Shown: positions 46,881-55,783, counted from the first letter of the stretch. The stretch: 64,000 nucleotides of DNA from Mycobacterium sp. (GCA_003987775.1 RXJD01000002.1:124001-188000), one strand, 5' to 3'. The notes: generated from the sequence alone by a model not told the origin. Numbers and translations: made by a program.

Positions 46881-47374
46881 GCGTTGACCTTGGGCACCCG
46901 GACGCTCGCGGCCCGCTCGTGCCGGTGCTGGCGCTCGATGGTGGCGAAGTAGAAGGCGAACGCGAACGCGAAACTGGTGAACAGGCTGCTCACGAAGAAC
47001 AGCCAGGGCCGCTTGTATCCGCGGCGGTAGCCGTCGGTGATCGAGAACAGCGGCAGCAGAATCACATTCGCGATCGTGTAGTCCTGGCCGGCCGAGCCGG
47101 CGGCCGGGTTGGTGAACATCAGCTGGATGTACTGCGTCCAGCTGCCCGGACCCCAGAGTGGGTTGTGTACGCCCATGTGGGCGTACTCCTGCACGAAACG
47201 AATGTTGAAGTACCAGCCGAGCGCGACAGAGGCGATGCCGACGACGTAGTACGTGATTTCCAGTGGCGAGAACAGCGGACCGACGGCCGGCCGCGCATAC
47301 ACCTGGCGGTTGGAGGAGACGATCCAGAAGATGACGGCGATACCCAGGACGGCGTGGGCGATGAGAGACACCAT
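46877..47374 (-). CDS. DUF2834-type membrane protein
   Basis: 165 residues from the ATG at 47374 (MVSLIAHAVLGIAVIFWIV). A longer start at 47419 would run into the operator and is not favoured. Four hydrophobic segments lie at about 1-25, 38-58, 105-122 and 125-148. It is divergent from a TetR gene, and an operator at 47401-47422 lies between the starts, so it is probably repressed by that TetR. Function unknown. Confidence 0.8.
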   Translation of the reverse strand: MVSLIAHAVLGIAVIFWIVSSNRQVYARPAVGPLFSPLEITYYVVGIASVALGWYFNIRFVQEYAHMGVHNPLWGPGSWTQYIQLMFTNPAAGSAGQDYTIANVILLPLFSITDGYRRGYKRPWLFFVSSLFTSFAFAFAFYFATIERQHRHERAASVRVPKVNA

Positions 47375-47400
47375 GGCCGCAGTCTCACCCGGCCCGCGAA

Positions 47401-47422
47401 GTTTTGTCAATATTGTCATAAC
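47401..47422. promoter_or_regulatory. TetR operator, copy 1
   Basis: An imperfect palindrome with arms GTTTTGTCA and TGTCATAAC around ATAT. It shares the run CGAAGTTTTGTCAAT with the second copy at 48079-48100 when read on the opposite strand. It lies between the divergent DUF2834 and TetR genes, where a TetR repressor would be expected to bind. Confidence 0.7.
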
Positions 47423-47454
47423 GTATTCCTGACTGGCTGGGGTACCTTACTGCC

Positions 47455-48078
47455 ATGGTCAGGCCGGCTCAGACGGCGCGGAGCGAGCGCACCCGGGAGG
47501 CGCTGCGCCAGGCGGCCGTGGTGCGATTCCTGGCCCAGGGCGTGGAAGATACGTCGGCCGAGCAGATCGCGGCCGACGCCGGAGTCTCGTTGCGGACCTT
47601 CTACCGGCACTTCAGCTCCAAGCACGATCTGCTGTTCGCCGACTACACCGGCTTGAACTGGTTTCGGGCTGCGCTGGATGCCCGCCCGGTCGACGAGGCG
47701 GTCATCGACTCGGTGCAGGCGGCTGTCTTCGCGTTTCCCTATGACGTGGAGGCCGTGACCAAGATTGCGACCTTGCGCGGCGGCGAAATCGATCCCGGCC
47801 GGATCGTCCGGCACATCCGGGACGTGCAGGCCGATCTGGCCGACGCCATCCAGGCGCAGCTGCTCGGTCGTAGCTGCACCAACGGTCAGCCCGGTGACGT
47901 GCGGCTGCGCAGCACGGTGATCGCACGGTGCATCGCGGCGGCCATCTTCGGGGCGATGGAGGCCTGGATGCTGGGCGGTGACCGCTCGCTCAGCGAGCTG
48001 GCCCGGATGAGTCACGTGGCGCTGGAATCCCTGCGGACGGGCATCAGCGACTCCTGGGCCACCTGGGCGACCGCCTAA
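47455..48078 (+). CDS. TetR-family repressor
   Basis: 207 residues. The N-terminal helix-turn-helix is at about 30-60 (EDTSAEQIAADAGVSLRTFYRHFSSKHDLL, read as TetR helices 2-4). The C-terminal ligand domain (about 75-205) is hydrophobic and Ala-rich. It is divergent from the DUF2834 gene and followed 59 bp later by an FAD oxidoreductase, with a matching operator before each. It probably represses itself and both neighbours; the ligand is unknown. Confidence 0.9.
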   Translation: MVRPAQTARSERTREALRQAAVVRFLAQGVEDTSAEQIAADAGVSLRTFYRHFSSKHDLLFADYTGLNWFRAALDARPVDEAVIDSVQAAVFAFPYDVEAVTKIATLRGGEIDPGRIVRHIRDVQADLADAIQAQLLGRSCTNGQPGDVRLRSTVIARCIAAAIFGAMEAWMLGGDRSLSELARMSHVALESLRTGISDSWATWATA

Positions 48079-48100
48079 GTTTCGTCATAATTGACAAAAC
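48079..48100. promoter_or_regulatory. TetR operator, copy 2
   Basis: A near-perfect palindrome: GTTTCGTCA and TGACAAAAC around TAAT, one mismatch. Read on the minus strand it shares CGAAGTTTTGTCAAT with copy 1. It begins at the tetR stop and lies 38 bp before the FAD oxidoreductase start, which has an AGGAGG ribosome site. Confidence 0.75.
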
Positions 48101-48137
48101 TTCGCCTGCGTGCCAGCCTCCCATCCAGGAGGTCGGC

Positions 48138-49706
48138 ATGTCTGAAACTGGGAACGAGTACGACGCGATTGTCATCGGCGCGGGCCACAACGGGTTGACC
48201 GCGGCGGTGATGCTGCAGCGGGCGGGTCTGCGCACCGTCTGCCTGGACGGCAAGCTCTACGCGGGCGGCATGGCCTCCACCGTGGAGCTGTTCGACGGGT
48301 ATCACTTCGAAATCGCCGGCTCGGTGCAGTTCCCGACCTCGGCGGAGGTGATCAGCGAACTCGGGCTCGACGCGCTGCCGACGGTGGACCTGGAGGTGAT
48401 GTCGGTAGCACTGCGCGGGGTCGGCGACGATCCTCTCGTTCAGTACAGCGATCCGATGAAGATGTTCGCCCACCTCAACGAGGTGCACGGCGCGGATGCG
48501 GTGGCCGGGATGGGCGGTCTGCTGATGTGGGCGCAGGCGCCGACCCGGGCGCTGGGCCGCTTCGAGGCGGGCACGCTGCCCAAGACCTTCGACGAGATGT
48601 ATGCCTGCGCCACCAATGAATTCGAGCGCTCCGCGATCGACGACATGCTGTTCGGCTCCGTCACCGACGTGCTGGACCGGTACTTCCCGGACCGGGAGAA
48701 GCACGGCGCGATCCGGGGGTCGATGACGGTGCTGGCCGTCAACACCCTCTACCGCGGTCCTTCCACGCCGGGCAGCGCCGCCGCCCTGGCTTTCGGGCTG
48801 GGAATACCCGAGGGCGACTTCGTCCAGATGAAGAAGCTGCGCGGGGGGATCGGGGCGCTGACCGCGCACCTGGCGCAGGTCTTGGAGGACAACGGCGGCG
48901 AAGTGCGGTTGCGGTCCAAGGTGACCGAGATCCTGGTGGCGGACGGCCGGGTGGCCGGGGTGCGGACGGAGGCCGGGGACACGCTGAGCGCCCCGATCGT
49001 CGTCTCCTCGGTGGCGCCCGACGTCACGGTCAACGACCTGATCGACCCGTCGCTGCTGCCCGCCGAGATCCGGGAACGCTACGGGCGCATCGACCACCGC
49101 GGCAGCTACCTGCAGATGCACTTCGCACTGGACGAGGCGCCGGAGTTCGTCGCTCCCTACGAGGCGCTCAACGACCCGACCATGCAGGCGTCGATCGGCA
49201 TCTTCTGCACACCGGAGGAGGTCCAGCAGCAGTGGGAGGACTGTCGCCGCGGCATCGTGCCGGCGGATCCGACGCTGGTGCTGCAGATCCCTTCGGTGCA
49301 CGATCCGGATCTCGCCCCGCAGGGCAAGCACGCCGCGTCAGCCTTCGCGCTGTGGTTCCCCATCGAAGGGGGCGCCGACTACGGCCAGGCCAAGGTCGAG
49401 ATGGGGCAGCGGGTCATCGACAAGATCACCCGGCTGGCGCCGAATTTCGAGCGCAGCATCACCCGCCACACCACCTTCACGCCCAAGCACATGGGGGTGA
49501 TGTTCGGTGCGCCCGGCGGGGACTACTGCCACGGCCTGCTGAGCTCCGATCAGATCGGGCAGAATCGACCGGGCCCGAGAGGCTATATCGGACAACCCAT
49601 TCCGGTGCGGGGCCTGTATCTGGGCAGCGCCGGGTGTCACGGGGGTCCGGGCATCACGTTCACACCGGGCTACAACGCGGGCAAGGCGGCGCTCGAAGAC
49701 CGCTAG
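48138..49706 (+). CDS. Phytoene-dehydrogenase-like FAD oxidoreductase
   Basis: 522 residues with the dinucleotide-binding start DAIVIGAGHNGLTAAVMLQRAG and the CrtI/PYROXD2-type C-terminal motif (LYLGSAGCHGGPGITFTPGYNAGKAAL). The middle has the substrate-domain blocks typical of carotene isomerase-like proteins. It is regulated through the TetR operator 38 bp upstream. The substrate is not predictable; a hydrophobic or isoprenoid compound is plausible. Confidence 0.87.
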   Translation: MSETGNEYDAIVIGAGHNGLTAAVMLQRAGLRTVCLDGKLYAGGMASTVELFDGYHFEIAGSVQFPTSAEVISELGLDALPTVDLEVMSVALRGVGDDPLVQYSDPMKMFAHLNEVHGADAVAGMGGLLMWAQAPTRALGRFEAGTLPKTFDEMYACATNEFERSAIDDMLFGSVTDVLDRYFPDREKHGAIRGSMTVLAVNTLYRGPSTPGSAAALAFGLGIPEGDFVQMKKLRGGIGALTAHLAQVLEDNGGEVRLRSKVTEILVADGRVAGVRTEAGDTLSAPIVVSSVAPDVTVNDLIDPSLLPAEIRERYGRIDHRGSYLQMHFALDEAPEFVAPYEALNDPTMQASIGIFCTPEEVQQQWEDCRRGIVPADPTLVLQIPSVHDPDLAPQGKHAASAFALWFPIEGGADYGQAKVEMGQRVIDKITRLAPNFERSITRHTTFTPKHMGVMFGAPGGDYCHGLLSSDQIGQNRPGPRGYIGQPIPVRGLYLGSAGCHGGPGITFTPGYNAGKAALEDR

Positions 49707-49723
49707 CTCGTTCTGCGCCCGGC

Positions 49724-49769
49724 GTGCGGCCCGCCGCACCCTCGACGCCGAGCGTGCGGCCCGCCGCAC
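49724..49769. terminator. Two tandem GC-rich hairpins between convergent genes
   Basis: GTGCGGCCCGCCGCAC occurs at 49724-49739 and again at 49754-49769, a 30-bp period. Each copy is a perfect 6-bp stem with a 4-base loop. They lie between the stops of the FAD oxidoreductase and the PH-like gene, so they can act as a bidirectional terminator. The exact duplication suggests a small repeat element. Confidence 0.6.
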
Positions 49770-49783
49770 AGTCGGCGGGGGAA

Positions 49784-50122
49784 TCAGCCGCGTTGCGCGA
49801 GCAGCTCGTCCAGGCAGGCGAGGAACTCGTCGGGACGCGCCGGCGTGAAGGCCGGCTGCGACCCCGGTATGTCCAGGGTGATCAGCGTCGACTTGAGCGG
49901 GCGGTACAGGTCCAACGGCAACCAGCGGCGCAAATCCGGGCTGCCCCAGATGTTGAACCTGAAGGTGAGCAGGCCGAGGGGCTCGGCCTTGTATCCGCGG
50001 ACCTGGTCCAAGCCGATGACTTTCGCCGTCCCGGACGGAAAATGGTAGCGCCGCAACGTGATCGCCATCTGATCGAGTTGGACGGCGCCGTCGTCGTAGC
50101 ACAGGTCGGCCGCGGTGCTCAT
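49784..50122 (-). CDS. Small protein of unknown function following the MBL-Rieske gene
   Basis: 112 residues starting MSTAADLCYDDGAVQLDQMA. The pattern of short strands (ITLRRYHFPSGTAKVIGLDQVRGY; LLTFRFNIWG; LITLDIPG) suggests a PH-like beta fold with a final helix (PDEFLACLDELLAQ). It overlaps the MBL-Rieske stop by 4 bp and must be coupled to it. No named family recognised. Confidence 0.7.
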   Translation of the reverse strand: MSTAADLCYDDGAVQLDQMAITLRRYHFPSGTAKVIGLDQVRGYKAEPLGLLTFRFNIWGSPDLRRWLPLDLYRPLKSTLITLDIPGSQPAFTPARPDEFLACLDELLAQRG

Positions 50123-51681
50123 GTCCGCCGGCTCCGCAGCTCGTGACCGCGGGTGGTCAGGCAGCGGCCGTCGTCCAATCGCCATTGCCAGCCGTGCAGG
50201 TTGCAGGTCAGCGTATTGCCCTCGACGATGCCGAATTTCGACAGGTCGGCCTTCAGGTGCGGGCAGCGCCGCTGAATCTCCCAGCCGTCCAACGTGATTG
50301 ATGCCGAATCGTCGTGGCTCTCGGCGAACCAGCCGTCGGCGTAGGCGATCCGCTCATCGGTCAGGCACTTGAAGAACGTGTACAGGTATTCGTTGTAACC
50401 ACCCACGCGCCAGGCCCGGAACCGGGTCGACAAGAAGATGGTGTTGACCCAGTCCGGTTCGTTGTCGCGCAGCACGGTGCGGACCAACTCCGGTGCGATC
50501 TCGAACCCGTAGCGGAACTTCTCGTCGGGAATGGCTTCGCGCACGGCGCGTTTCGGGAAGTCCAGGATCACCGTCTCGGGGCCGATCACCAGCTCCACCG
50601 GGTAACCGATGCCGTCGCAGATCTCGTTGCTCTGCAACATGATCGGCTCGAACAGCGCCCGCAACGGTTCGAGCAACGGCTCGCCGGTGGCGGGAGCCCA
50701 GCGGGCCTTCTCGGCGGCCAGCACCGGCGCCATGCGCTCGGCGTAATCGGCGATGTAGTCGGCCTTGCCGGTGGTGAAGATCGCCTCCACTTCCTCGGTG
50801 GGCAGCGGGTGCTGCAGTGAGTTCAGCTGCGGGCCGGTGAAGTCGGCGACCGAGCCGGGCATCATCAGCAGCCCGCGGTCGTGGCCGTGGCGGCGCATCT
50901 GGTCCAGGAACACCATCTGGTCCGGGAAGATGTTGCCCGGATCGTCGTGGTCGTCATTGAGCGCGCGCAGTTCGGGATCCAGGAACGCCGGGGGGCCGGC
51001 CGACGGCACCACCCAGGTGGCTCCGACCTGGGCGATGTACTGCCGGGCCCGGTCCATGCCGCGCTGCCGCTTCTGGGTGGCGAACGCCTCCTTGGCGCGG
51101 GCCGGCATGTCGTAGACCATCGGGTACCAGATCGCCCCCGAGTACTGCAGCAGGTGCACGTCGATGTGCCCGAAGTCGGCGGCCAGCACGTCCAGGTCGA
51201 CCGGACGCGCGTCGTTCATGTTGAACACCGTGGTCTCCCCGTCGGACACCACCAGCGCCGAGTCGCCGATCGGACCGTCCGCCGGTGCCCGCAGGGCGAT
51301 GATCATGATGTCGAGGTCGCCCTTGGGGCCGGACAACTGGTGGCTCACCGAGTCCGTGGTCTCGAAGAATCGGTGGAACCCCAACTTCTCGAACTCGTGT
51401 CGCAGATCGGGCACCGGGAAATCCGGCAGCAGCACCACCGCGTCCTTATTGACGTGAGCCGTCAGCAGCGCGGCGTCGAAATGGTCCTTGTGCAGATGAG
51501 AGACGTACAGGTAGTCGCAGTCGCCCAGGGCGTCCCAGTCCAGACCTGAAAAAGCCGGCGAGTTGTCGGGAAACGGGAACCACGAGCCGAAGTAGGCGGG
51601 GTTCACCCAGGGGTCGCACAGGATGCTGCCCGCCCGGGTCTGGATCAGAAAGCCGGCATGGCCGACGCTTGTTACCTGCAC
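50119..51681 (-). CDS. Metallo-beta-lactamase-fold protein fused to a Rieske domain (Rv3818-like)
   Basis: 520 residues from the GTG at 51681 with a GAGAGG site. The N-terminal MBL fold has SHLHKDHFD (His62, His64, Asp66, His67) for a dinuclear metal site. The C-terminal Rieske domain (about 465-510) has C-P-H and C-x2-H (RRCPHLKADLS; LTCNLHGWQW) for a [2Fe-2S] cluster. The order MBL then Rieske resembles CMP-sialic acid hydroxylase in reverse. It is probably an oxygenase or hydrolase-linked redox enzyme with unknown substrate. Confidence 0.88.
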   Translation of the reverse strand: MQVTSVGHAGFLIQTRAGSILCDPWVNPAYFGSWFPFPDNSPAFSGLDWDALGDCDYLYVSHLHKDHFDAALLTAHVNKDAVVLLPDFPVPDLRHEFEKLGFHRFFETTDSVSHQLSGPKGDLDIMIIALRAPADGPIGDSALVVSDGETTVFNMNDARPVDLDVLAADFGHIDVHLLQYSGAIWYPMVYDMPARAKEAFATQKRQRGMDRARQYIAQVGATWVVPSAGPPAFLDPELRALNDDHDDPGNIFPDQMVFLDQMRRHGHDRGLLMMPGSVADFTGPQLNSLQHPLPTEEVEAIFTTGKADYIADYAERMAPVLAAEKARWAPATGEPLLEPLRALFEPIMLQSNEICDGIGYPVELVIGPETVILDFPKRAVREAIPDEKFRYGFEIAPELVRTVLRDNEPDWVNTIFLSTRFRAWRVGGYNEYLYTFFKCLTDERIAYADGWFAESHDDSASITLDGWEIQRRCPHLKADLSKFGIVEGNTLTCNLHGWQWRLDDGRCLTTRGHELRSRRT

Positions 51682-51728
51682 AAATACCTCTCGGGACCTC
51701 TGCTGAGACGCCCCGAGTTTAGCCTGCG

Positions 51729-52499
51729 TCAGAGGTCCGGGTCTTCCCACAAGCGTCGGTAGTAGTCGATGCGCAGGGGGTCGGGCTCGATGCCGTAGGC
51801 GGCGAAGAACTCCGCTTCCCAGTTCCGGCCGGGGTAGTTCCAGCGCAGCGACAGCGTTGCCACGGCCAGGTCGGCCCAGCGGTCGGCGACACCGAGTTCG
51901 CCGAAGTCGACATGACCGCAGTAGCGGCCCGCGTCGTCGATCAGCGTGTTCGGCGCGCAGGCGTCGCCGTGGCAGACCACCAGCCGATCGATCGGCGGGG
52001 GATTCGGGAGGTTCGCGCGGTGTGCAGGGTGCAGCAGCGGCAGCCGGCTGGCGACCGACCAGTCGAACGGGCACGACGCCACCGGCAGGCTGTCGTGCAG
52101 TGTGCGCAACCCCACAGCGATCGCGGCAACCGCGACAGCGGGCGTCGCCTGCCAGCGTGGGTGCACCGCGGACACACCGGGCAGTCCGCCGGTGCGCAGC
52201 CAGGCGCCGCTGTCGTCGATGCCGCAGTCGATGACGGGTGGCACCGGGATGTAGGGCGCGGCCCACCGCAACCGCTGGGCTTCGCCTGCGAAATCGGGGG
52301 AGTGGACCCCGCCGACTTTGATGAACTCGGTGCCTGTTCCAGAGGTTTCGCCCACCCGGAAGGTGACGTCGCCGAGCTCGTTGCGCCAGACCGCGCGCAG
52401 CGGGCGCCCGGCGGCCAGCCGGCGCACCACGGCCGGCACCGGCGGTGGCGTCAGGGGGAAGGACAAAGCGCACCTCTCTGGGCGGGTCTGGCTGCGCAT
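51729..52499 (-). CDS. Aminoglycoside phosphotransferase-family kinase (Rv3817-like)
   Basis: 256 residues from the ATG at 52499. The family catalytic loop CHGDACAPNTLID (about 180-192) and the metal-binding GHVDFGELGVADRWADLA are intact, typical of APH(3')-type kinases. The start is set by the length of Rv3817 and by the 49-bp divergent gap to the first acyltransferase. It may phosphorylate an aminoglycoside or another small alcohol; resistance should not be assumed. Confidence 0.85.
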   Translation of the reverse strand: MRSQTRPERCALSFPLTPPPVPAVVRRLAAGRPLRAVWRNELGDVTFRVGETSGTGTEFIKVGGVHSPDFAGEAQRLRWAAPYIPVPPVIDCGIDDSGAWLRTGGLPGVSAVHPRWQATPAVAVAAIAVGLRTLHDSLPVASCPFDWSVASRLPLLHPAHRANLPNPPPIDRLVVCHGDACAPNTLIDDAGRYCGHVDFGELGVADRWADLAVATLSLRWNYPGRNWEAEFFAAYGIEPDPLRIDYYRRLWEDPDL

Positions 52500-52548
52500 T
52501 TTGCCCACTTGGGGTATCCGGCAGCCCGGAGCATTAGGCTGAATTGCT

Positions 52549-53328
52549 GTGGAACCTGCATACGGCACCGCCATCACCCTCGCCCGAATGATCTTCCGCC
52601 TGCAGGGTCTCAAGATCACCGTGACCGGCGTGGAGAACCTGCCGACCAGTGGTGGCGCCGTGGTCGCGATTAACCACACCGGCTATCTGGACTTCACGTT
52701 GGCCGGTTTGCCGGCCTACAAGCAGGGGCTGGGCCGCAAAGTGCGGTTCATGGCCAAGCAGGAGGTGTTCGACCACAAGATCTCCGGCCCGCTGATGCGA
52801 TCCTTCCGGCACATCCCGGTGGACCGGGAAAGTGGTGCTGCGTCGTACGCCGCGGCCGTCGAGAACCTTCGGGCCGGTGAGTTGGTGGGCGTGTACCCGG
52901 AGGCGACGATCAGCCGTAGCTTCGAGATCAAAGAGTTCAAGACCGGCGCTGCCCGGATGGCGATCGAAGCCGGCGTGCCGATCGTTCCGCACATCGTGTG
53001 GGGCGCACAGCGGATCTGGACGAAGGGCCACCCCAAGAAGATCTTCCGGCCCAAGGTGCCGATTCAGGTGATCGTCGGTGAACCGATCGAGCCGACGCTG
53101 TCGACCAATGAACTGACCACACTGCTGCACTCCCGGATGCAGCACCTGCTGATCCGCGCCCAGGAGCAGTACGGCCCCCACCCCGCCGGCGAGTTCTGGG
53201 TGCCGCGGCGACTGGGCGGCGGGGCCCCGTCGCTGGCCGAGGCGGCCCGTATGGATGCGGAAGAGGCGGCGGCCAAGGCGGCGCGTCGTGCCGAGCGGGC
53301 GCACCCCACTGGAGCCGCGGAGCAGTGA
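52549..53328 (+). CDS. 1-acylglycerol-3-phosphate acyltransferase-like, copy 1
   Basis: 259 residues from a GTG start. The catalytic H-x4-D is in NHTGYLDF near residue 42, and the substrate-binding motif is YPEATISRSFE. A hydrophobic N-terminus (PAYGTAITLARMIFRL) may associate with the membrane. It is the first of three tandem paralogues (Rv3816c-3814c type) that probably acylate lysophosphatidate or related glycerolipids. It ends 3 bp before copy 2. Confidence 0.92.
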   Translation: MEPAYGTAITLARMIFRLQGLKITVTGVENLPTSGGAVVAINHTGYLDFTLAGLPAYKQGLGRKVRFMAKQEVFDHKISGPLMRSFRHIPVDRESGAASYAAAVENLRAGELVGVYPEATISRSFEIKEFKTGAARMAIEAGVPIVPHIVWGAQRIWTKGHPKKIFRPKVPIQVIVGEPIEPTLSTNELTTLLHSRMQHLLIRAQEQYGPHPAGEFWVPRRLGGGAPSLAEAARMDAEEAAAKAARRAERAHPTGAAEQ

Positions 53329-53331
53329 CCG

Positions 53332-54087
53332 ATGGCGGAGCCCATTTACCGTGCCTGCGAGATTTTGGCCCAGCTGCTGGTCGGGGCCACCGGAACGCGG
53401 ATCACGTACGTGGGCGAGCAGAACATTCCCGCGCGGGGCGGTGCCGTGGTCGCCATCAACCACACCAGTTACGTCGACTTTCTGCCGGCCGGCCTGGCGA
53501 TGCGCCGGCGGCACCGCCGGTTGCGGTTCATGATCAAGGCCGAGATGCAGCGGGTGAAGGTCGTGAACTTCCTGATCAGGCAGAACGGGGCGATTCCGGT
53601 GGACCGGAGCGCCGGTCACGATGCGTACGACGCGGCGGTGCAGGCGCTCCGGGACGGCGAGCTGGTCGCGGTCTATCCGGAGGCCACGATCAGCCGCAGC
53701 TTCGAGCTCAAGGACTTCAAGACGGGCGCCGCCCGGATGGCGATCGAGGCCGGCGTACCGATTGTCCCGCTCATCGTCTGGGGCGCTCAGCGCATCTGGA
53801 CCAAGGGCCTGCCCAGGCAGTTGGGGCGCAAGAAGGTGCCGGTGACCGTCGCGGTGGGGCCTCCGCTGCCCGTTGCGCGCGACGTCTCACTGGCCAACAA
53901 AGAGCTTTACGAGTCGATGACTTCGCTGTTGCATCGGGTGCAGCAGGATTATCCTCATCCAGCCGGCGAGCATTGGGTGCCGCGCCGGCTTGGCGGCGGG
54001 GCGCCAACAGTGGATGAGGCCGCGCGAATGGACGCTGAGGAAACGGCGGCGAGGGGCGCACGCCGGACACCGCGTCAGTCACGGTAG
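53332..54087 (+). CDS. 1-acylglycerol-3-phosphate acyltransferase-like, copy 2
   Basis: 251 residues. NHTSYVDF near residue 42 supplies the H-x4-D pair and YPEATISRSFELKDFKTGAA the acceptor site. It is closely related to copies 1 and 3 along its whole length, so the three arose by tandem duplication. The C-terminal 20 residues (basic, Ala-rich) differ between copies. Confidence 0.92.
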   Translation: MAEPIYRACEILAQLLVGATGTRITYVGEQNIPARGGAVVAINHTSYVDFLPAGLAMRRRHRRLRFMIKAEMQRVKVVNFLIRQNGAIPVDRSAGHDAYDAAVQALRDGELVAVYPEATISRSFELKDFKTGAARMAIEAGVPIVPLIVWGAQRIWTKGLPRQLGRKKVPVTVAVGPPLPVARDVSLANKELYESMTSLLHRVQQDYPHPAGEHWVPRRLGGGAPTVDEAARMDAEETAARGARRTPRQSR

Positions 54088-54107
54088 GGAAGAAGGAGAC
54101 CTAAGAG

Positions 54108-54911
54108 ATGGCCGAGCCAGTCTTCCGGATGCTGGAGTATCTCGTCCCGACAGCCATGGCGCTGAATGGAAACAAGATCACGTACTACGGCCTGGAGAAC
54201 ATTCCTGCCCAGGGCGGCGCCATCATCGCACTGAATCACACCAGCTACGTGGACTGGATTCCCGCGTCGCTTGCCGCCAAGGAGCGCAAGCGCCGCTTGC
54301 GGTTCATGATCAAGGCCGAAATGCAGGAGGTGAAGGCGGTCAACTACGTGATCAAGCACATCCAGCTGATCCCGGTCGACCGCAGCATGGGTGCCGACGC
54401 CTACGCGGTGGCCGTACAGCGGCTACGGGAGGGCGAGCTTGTCGGGGTGCATCCGGAGGCGACGATCAGCCGGAGCTTCGAACTCCGCGAATTCAAGACC
54501 GGGGCAGCGCGGATGGCGGTCGAGGCGCAGGTGCCGATCGTTCCGATGATCGTCTGGGGTGCACACCGGATCTGGCCCAAAGATCATCCCAAGAAGCTGG
54601 TGCGCAGCAAGATTCCCATCACCGCGGCGATCGGGCCGCCCTTGTCTCCGGGAGGCGACCACGAAGCGCTCAACGCCACTCTGCGTCAGGCGATGCAGGC
54701 GATGCTGTACTGGGCGCAGGAGAACTATCCGCATCCCGAGGGCGAGCCCTGGGTGCCGCGCCGGTTGGGCGGCAGTGCGCCGACCCCGGACGAGTCCAAA
54801 GAATTCCGTATCGCCGAACTGGCCGAACGAGCCCGCAAGCGCGAGATGTACAACGATGCGGCGAAGAAGCGACAGAAGGCGGGCCCCTCTGACAAACCCG
54901 GCCGCTCCTGA
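54108..54911 (+). CDS. 1-acylglycerol-3-phosphate acyltransferase-like, copy 3
   Basis: 267 residues. NHTSYVDW near residue 43 replaces the Phe of copies 1 and 2 with Trp after the catalytic Asp; HPEATISRSFELREFKTGAA follows. A GGAGAC site precedes the ATG. The C-terminus is lysine-rich (AKKRQKAGPSDKPG). Substrate preference may differ from its neighbours because of the Trp. Confidence 0.92.
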   Translation: MAEPVFRMLEYLVPTAMALNGNKITYYGLENIPAQGGAIIALNHTSYVDWIPASLAAKERKRRLRFMIKAEMQEVKAVNYVIKHIQLIPVDRSMGADAYAVAVQRLREGELVGVHPEATISRSFELREFKTGAARMAVEAQVPIVPMIVWGAHRIWPKDHPKKLVRSKIPITAAIGPPLSPGGDHEALNATLRQAMQAMLYWAQENYPHPEGEPWVPRRLGGSAPTPDESKEFRIAELAERARKREMYNDAAKKRQKAGPSDKPGRS

Positions 54912-54934
54912 CCACACGTCGGCTCTGGGATCCG

Positions 54935-55783
54935 ATGCCTGAGCCGACCGCCGAGCGAACTCCGTCGTCGAAGCAGCCTGCGCTCATCGGGTGCGACGTC
55001 GACGGCACCCTGCTCAATGAGGAAGAAAGGCTCAGCGCGCGTACGCGCGCGGCGGTTCAGGCCGCGGTAGCCGGTGGTGCTCACTTCGTGCTGGCCACCG
55101 GTCGCCCGCCGCGCTGGATCAAGCCGGTTGTCGAGGCCCTCGGTTTCGCGCCGATGGCCGTCTGCGCGAACGGTGCGGTCATCTACGACCCCGAACACGA
55201 TCGGGTGTTGTCGGCGCAGACGTTGTCGGTCGAGACCCTGGCGACCCTCGCGGACGTCGCACGCCGGATCATCCCGGGTGCCGGGCTGGCCGTCGAGCGC
55301 ATCGGCGAGCGCGCCCACGACACCGCGACACCGCAGTTCATCAGCTCGCCCGGCTACGAGCACGCGTGGCTGAACCCGGACAACACCGAAGTGTCGTTCG
55401 ACGACTTGCTGAGTGCCCCGGCGATCAAGTTGCTGATCCGCAAGGCCGGCGCGGTCAGTGCGGACATGGCTGCGGCGCTGGCCGGGCATATCGGTGACGA
55501 CAGCGATCTGACGTACTCGACCAATAACGGTCTGCTGGAGATCCTGCCGCGGGGAATCAGTAAGGCCAGTGGCCTGCGCGAGGTCGCCGAACCGCTGGGC
55601 ATCCTCGAGTCTGAGGTGATCGCCTTCGGCGACATGCCCAACGATGTGCCGATGTTGTTGCAGGCGGGGCTGGGCGTGGCGATGGGCAATGCGCACCCCG
55701 ACGCACTGGCGGCCGCCGACGAGGTCACCGCGCCCAACAGTCAGGACGGTGTGGCGCGCGTGCTGGAGCGCTGGTGGTCCTAG
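54935..55783 (+). CDS. HAD-superfamily hydrolase, Cof type (Rv3813c-like)
   Basis: 282 residues. HAD motif I is GCDVDGTLLNEEERLS (about residue 15), motif II lies in LATGRPP, and motif IV is IAFGDMPNDVPML. A Cof-type cap domain occupies about 90-200. It dephosphorylates a small phosphate ester. It follows copy 3 by 23 bp in the same orientation. Confidence 0.92.
   Translation: MPEPTAERTPSSKQPALIGCDVDGTLLNEEERLSARTRAAVQAAVAGGAHFVLATGRPPRWIKPVVEALGFAPMAVCANGAVIYDPEHDRVLSAQTLSVETLATLADVARRIIPGAGLAVERIGERAHDTATPQFISSPGYEHAWLNPDNTEVSFDDLLSAPAIKLLIRKAGAVSADMAAALAGHIGDDSDLTYSTNNGLLEILPRGISKASGLREVAEPLGILESEVIAFGDMPNDVPMLLQAGLGVAMGNAHPDALAAADEVTAPNSQDGVARVLERWWS

Noticed and set aside
50119..52473. 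One very long protein joining the MBL-Rieske gene to upstream sequence
   Set aside because: Upstream of 51681 the frame is a shadow of the phosphotransferase gene; a ribosome site and MBL start define the true beginning.
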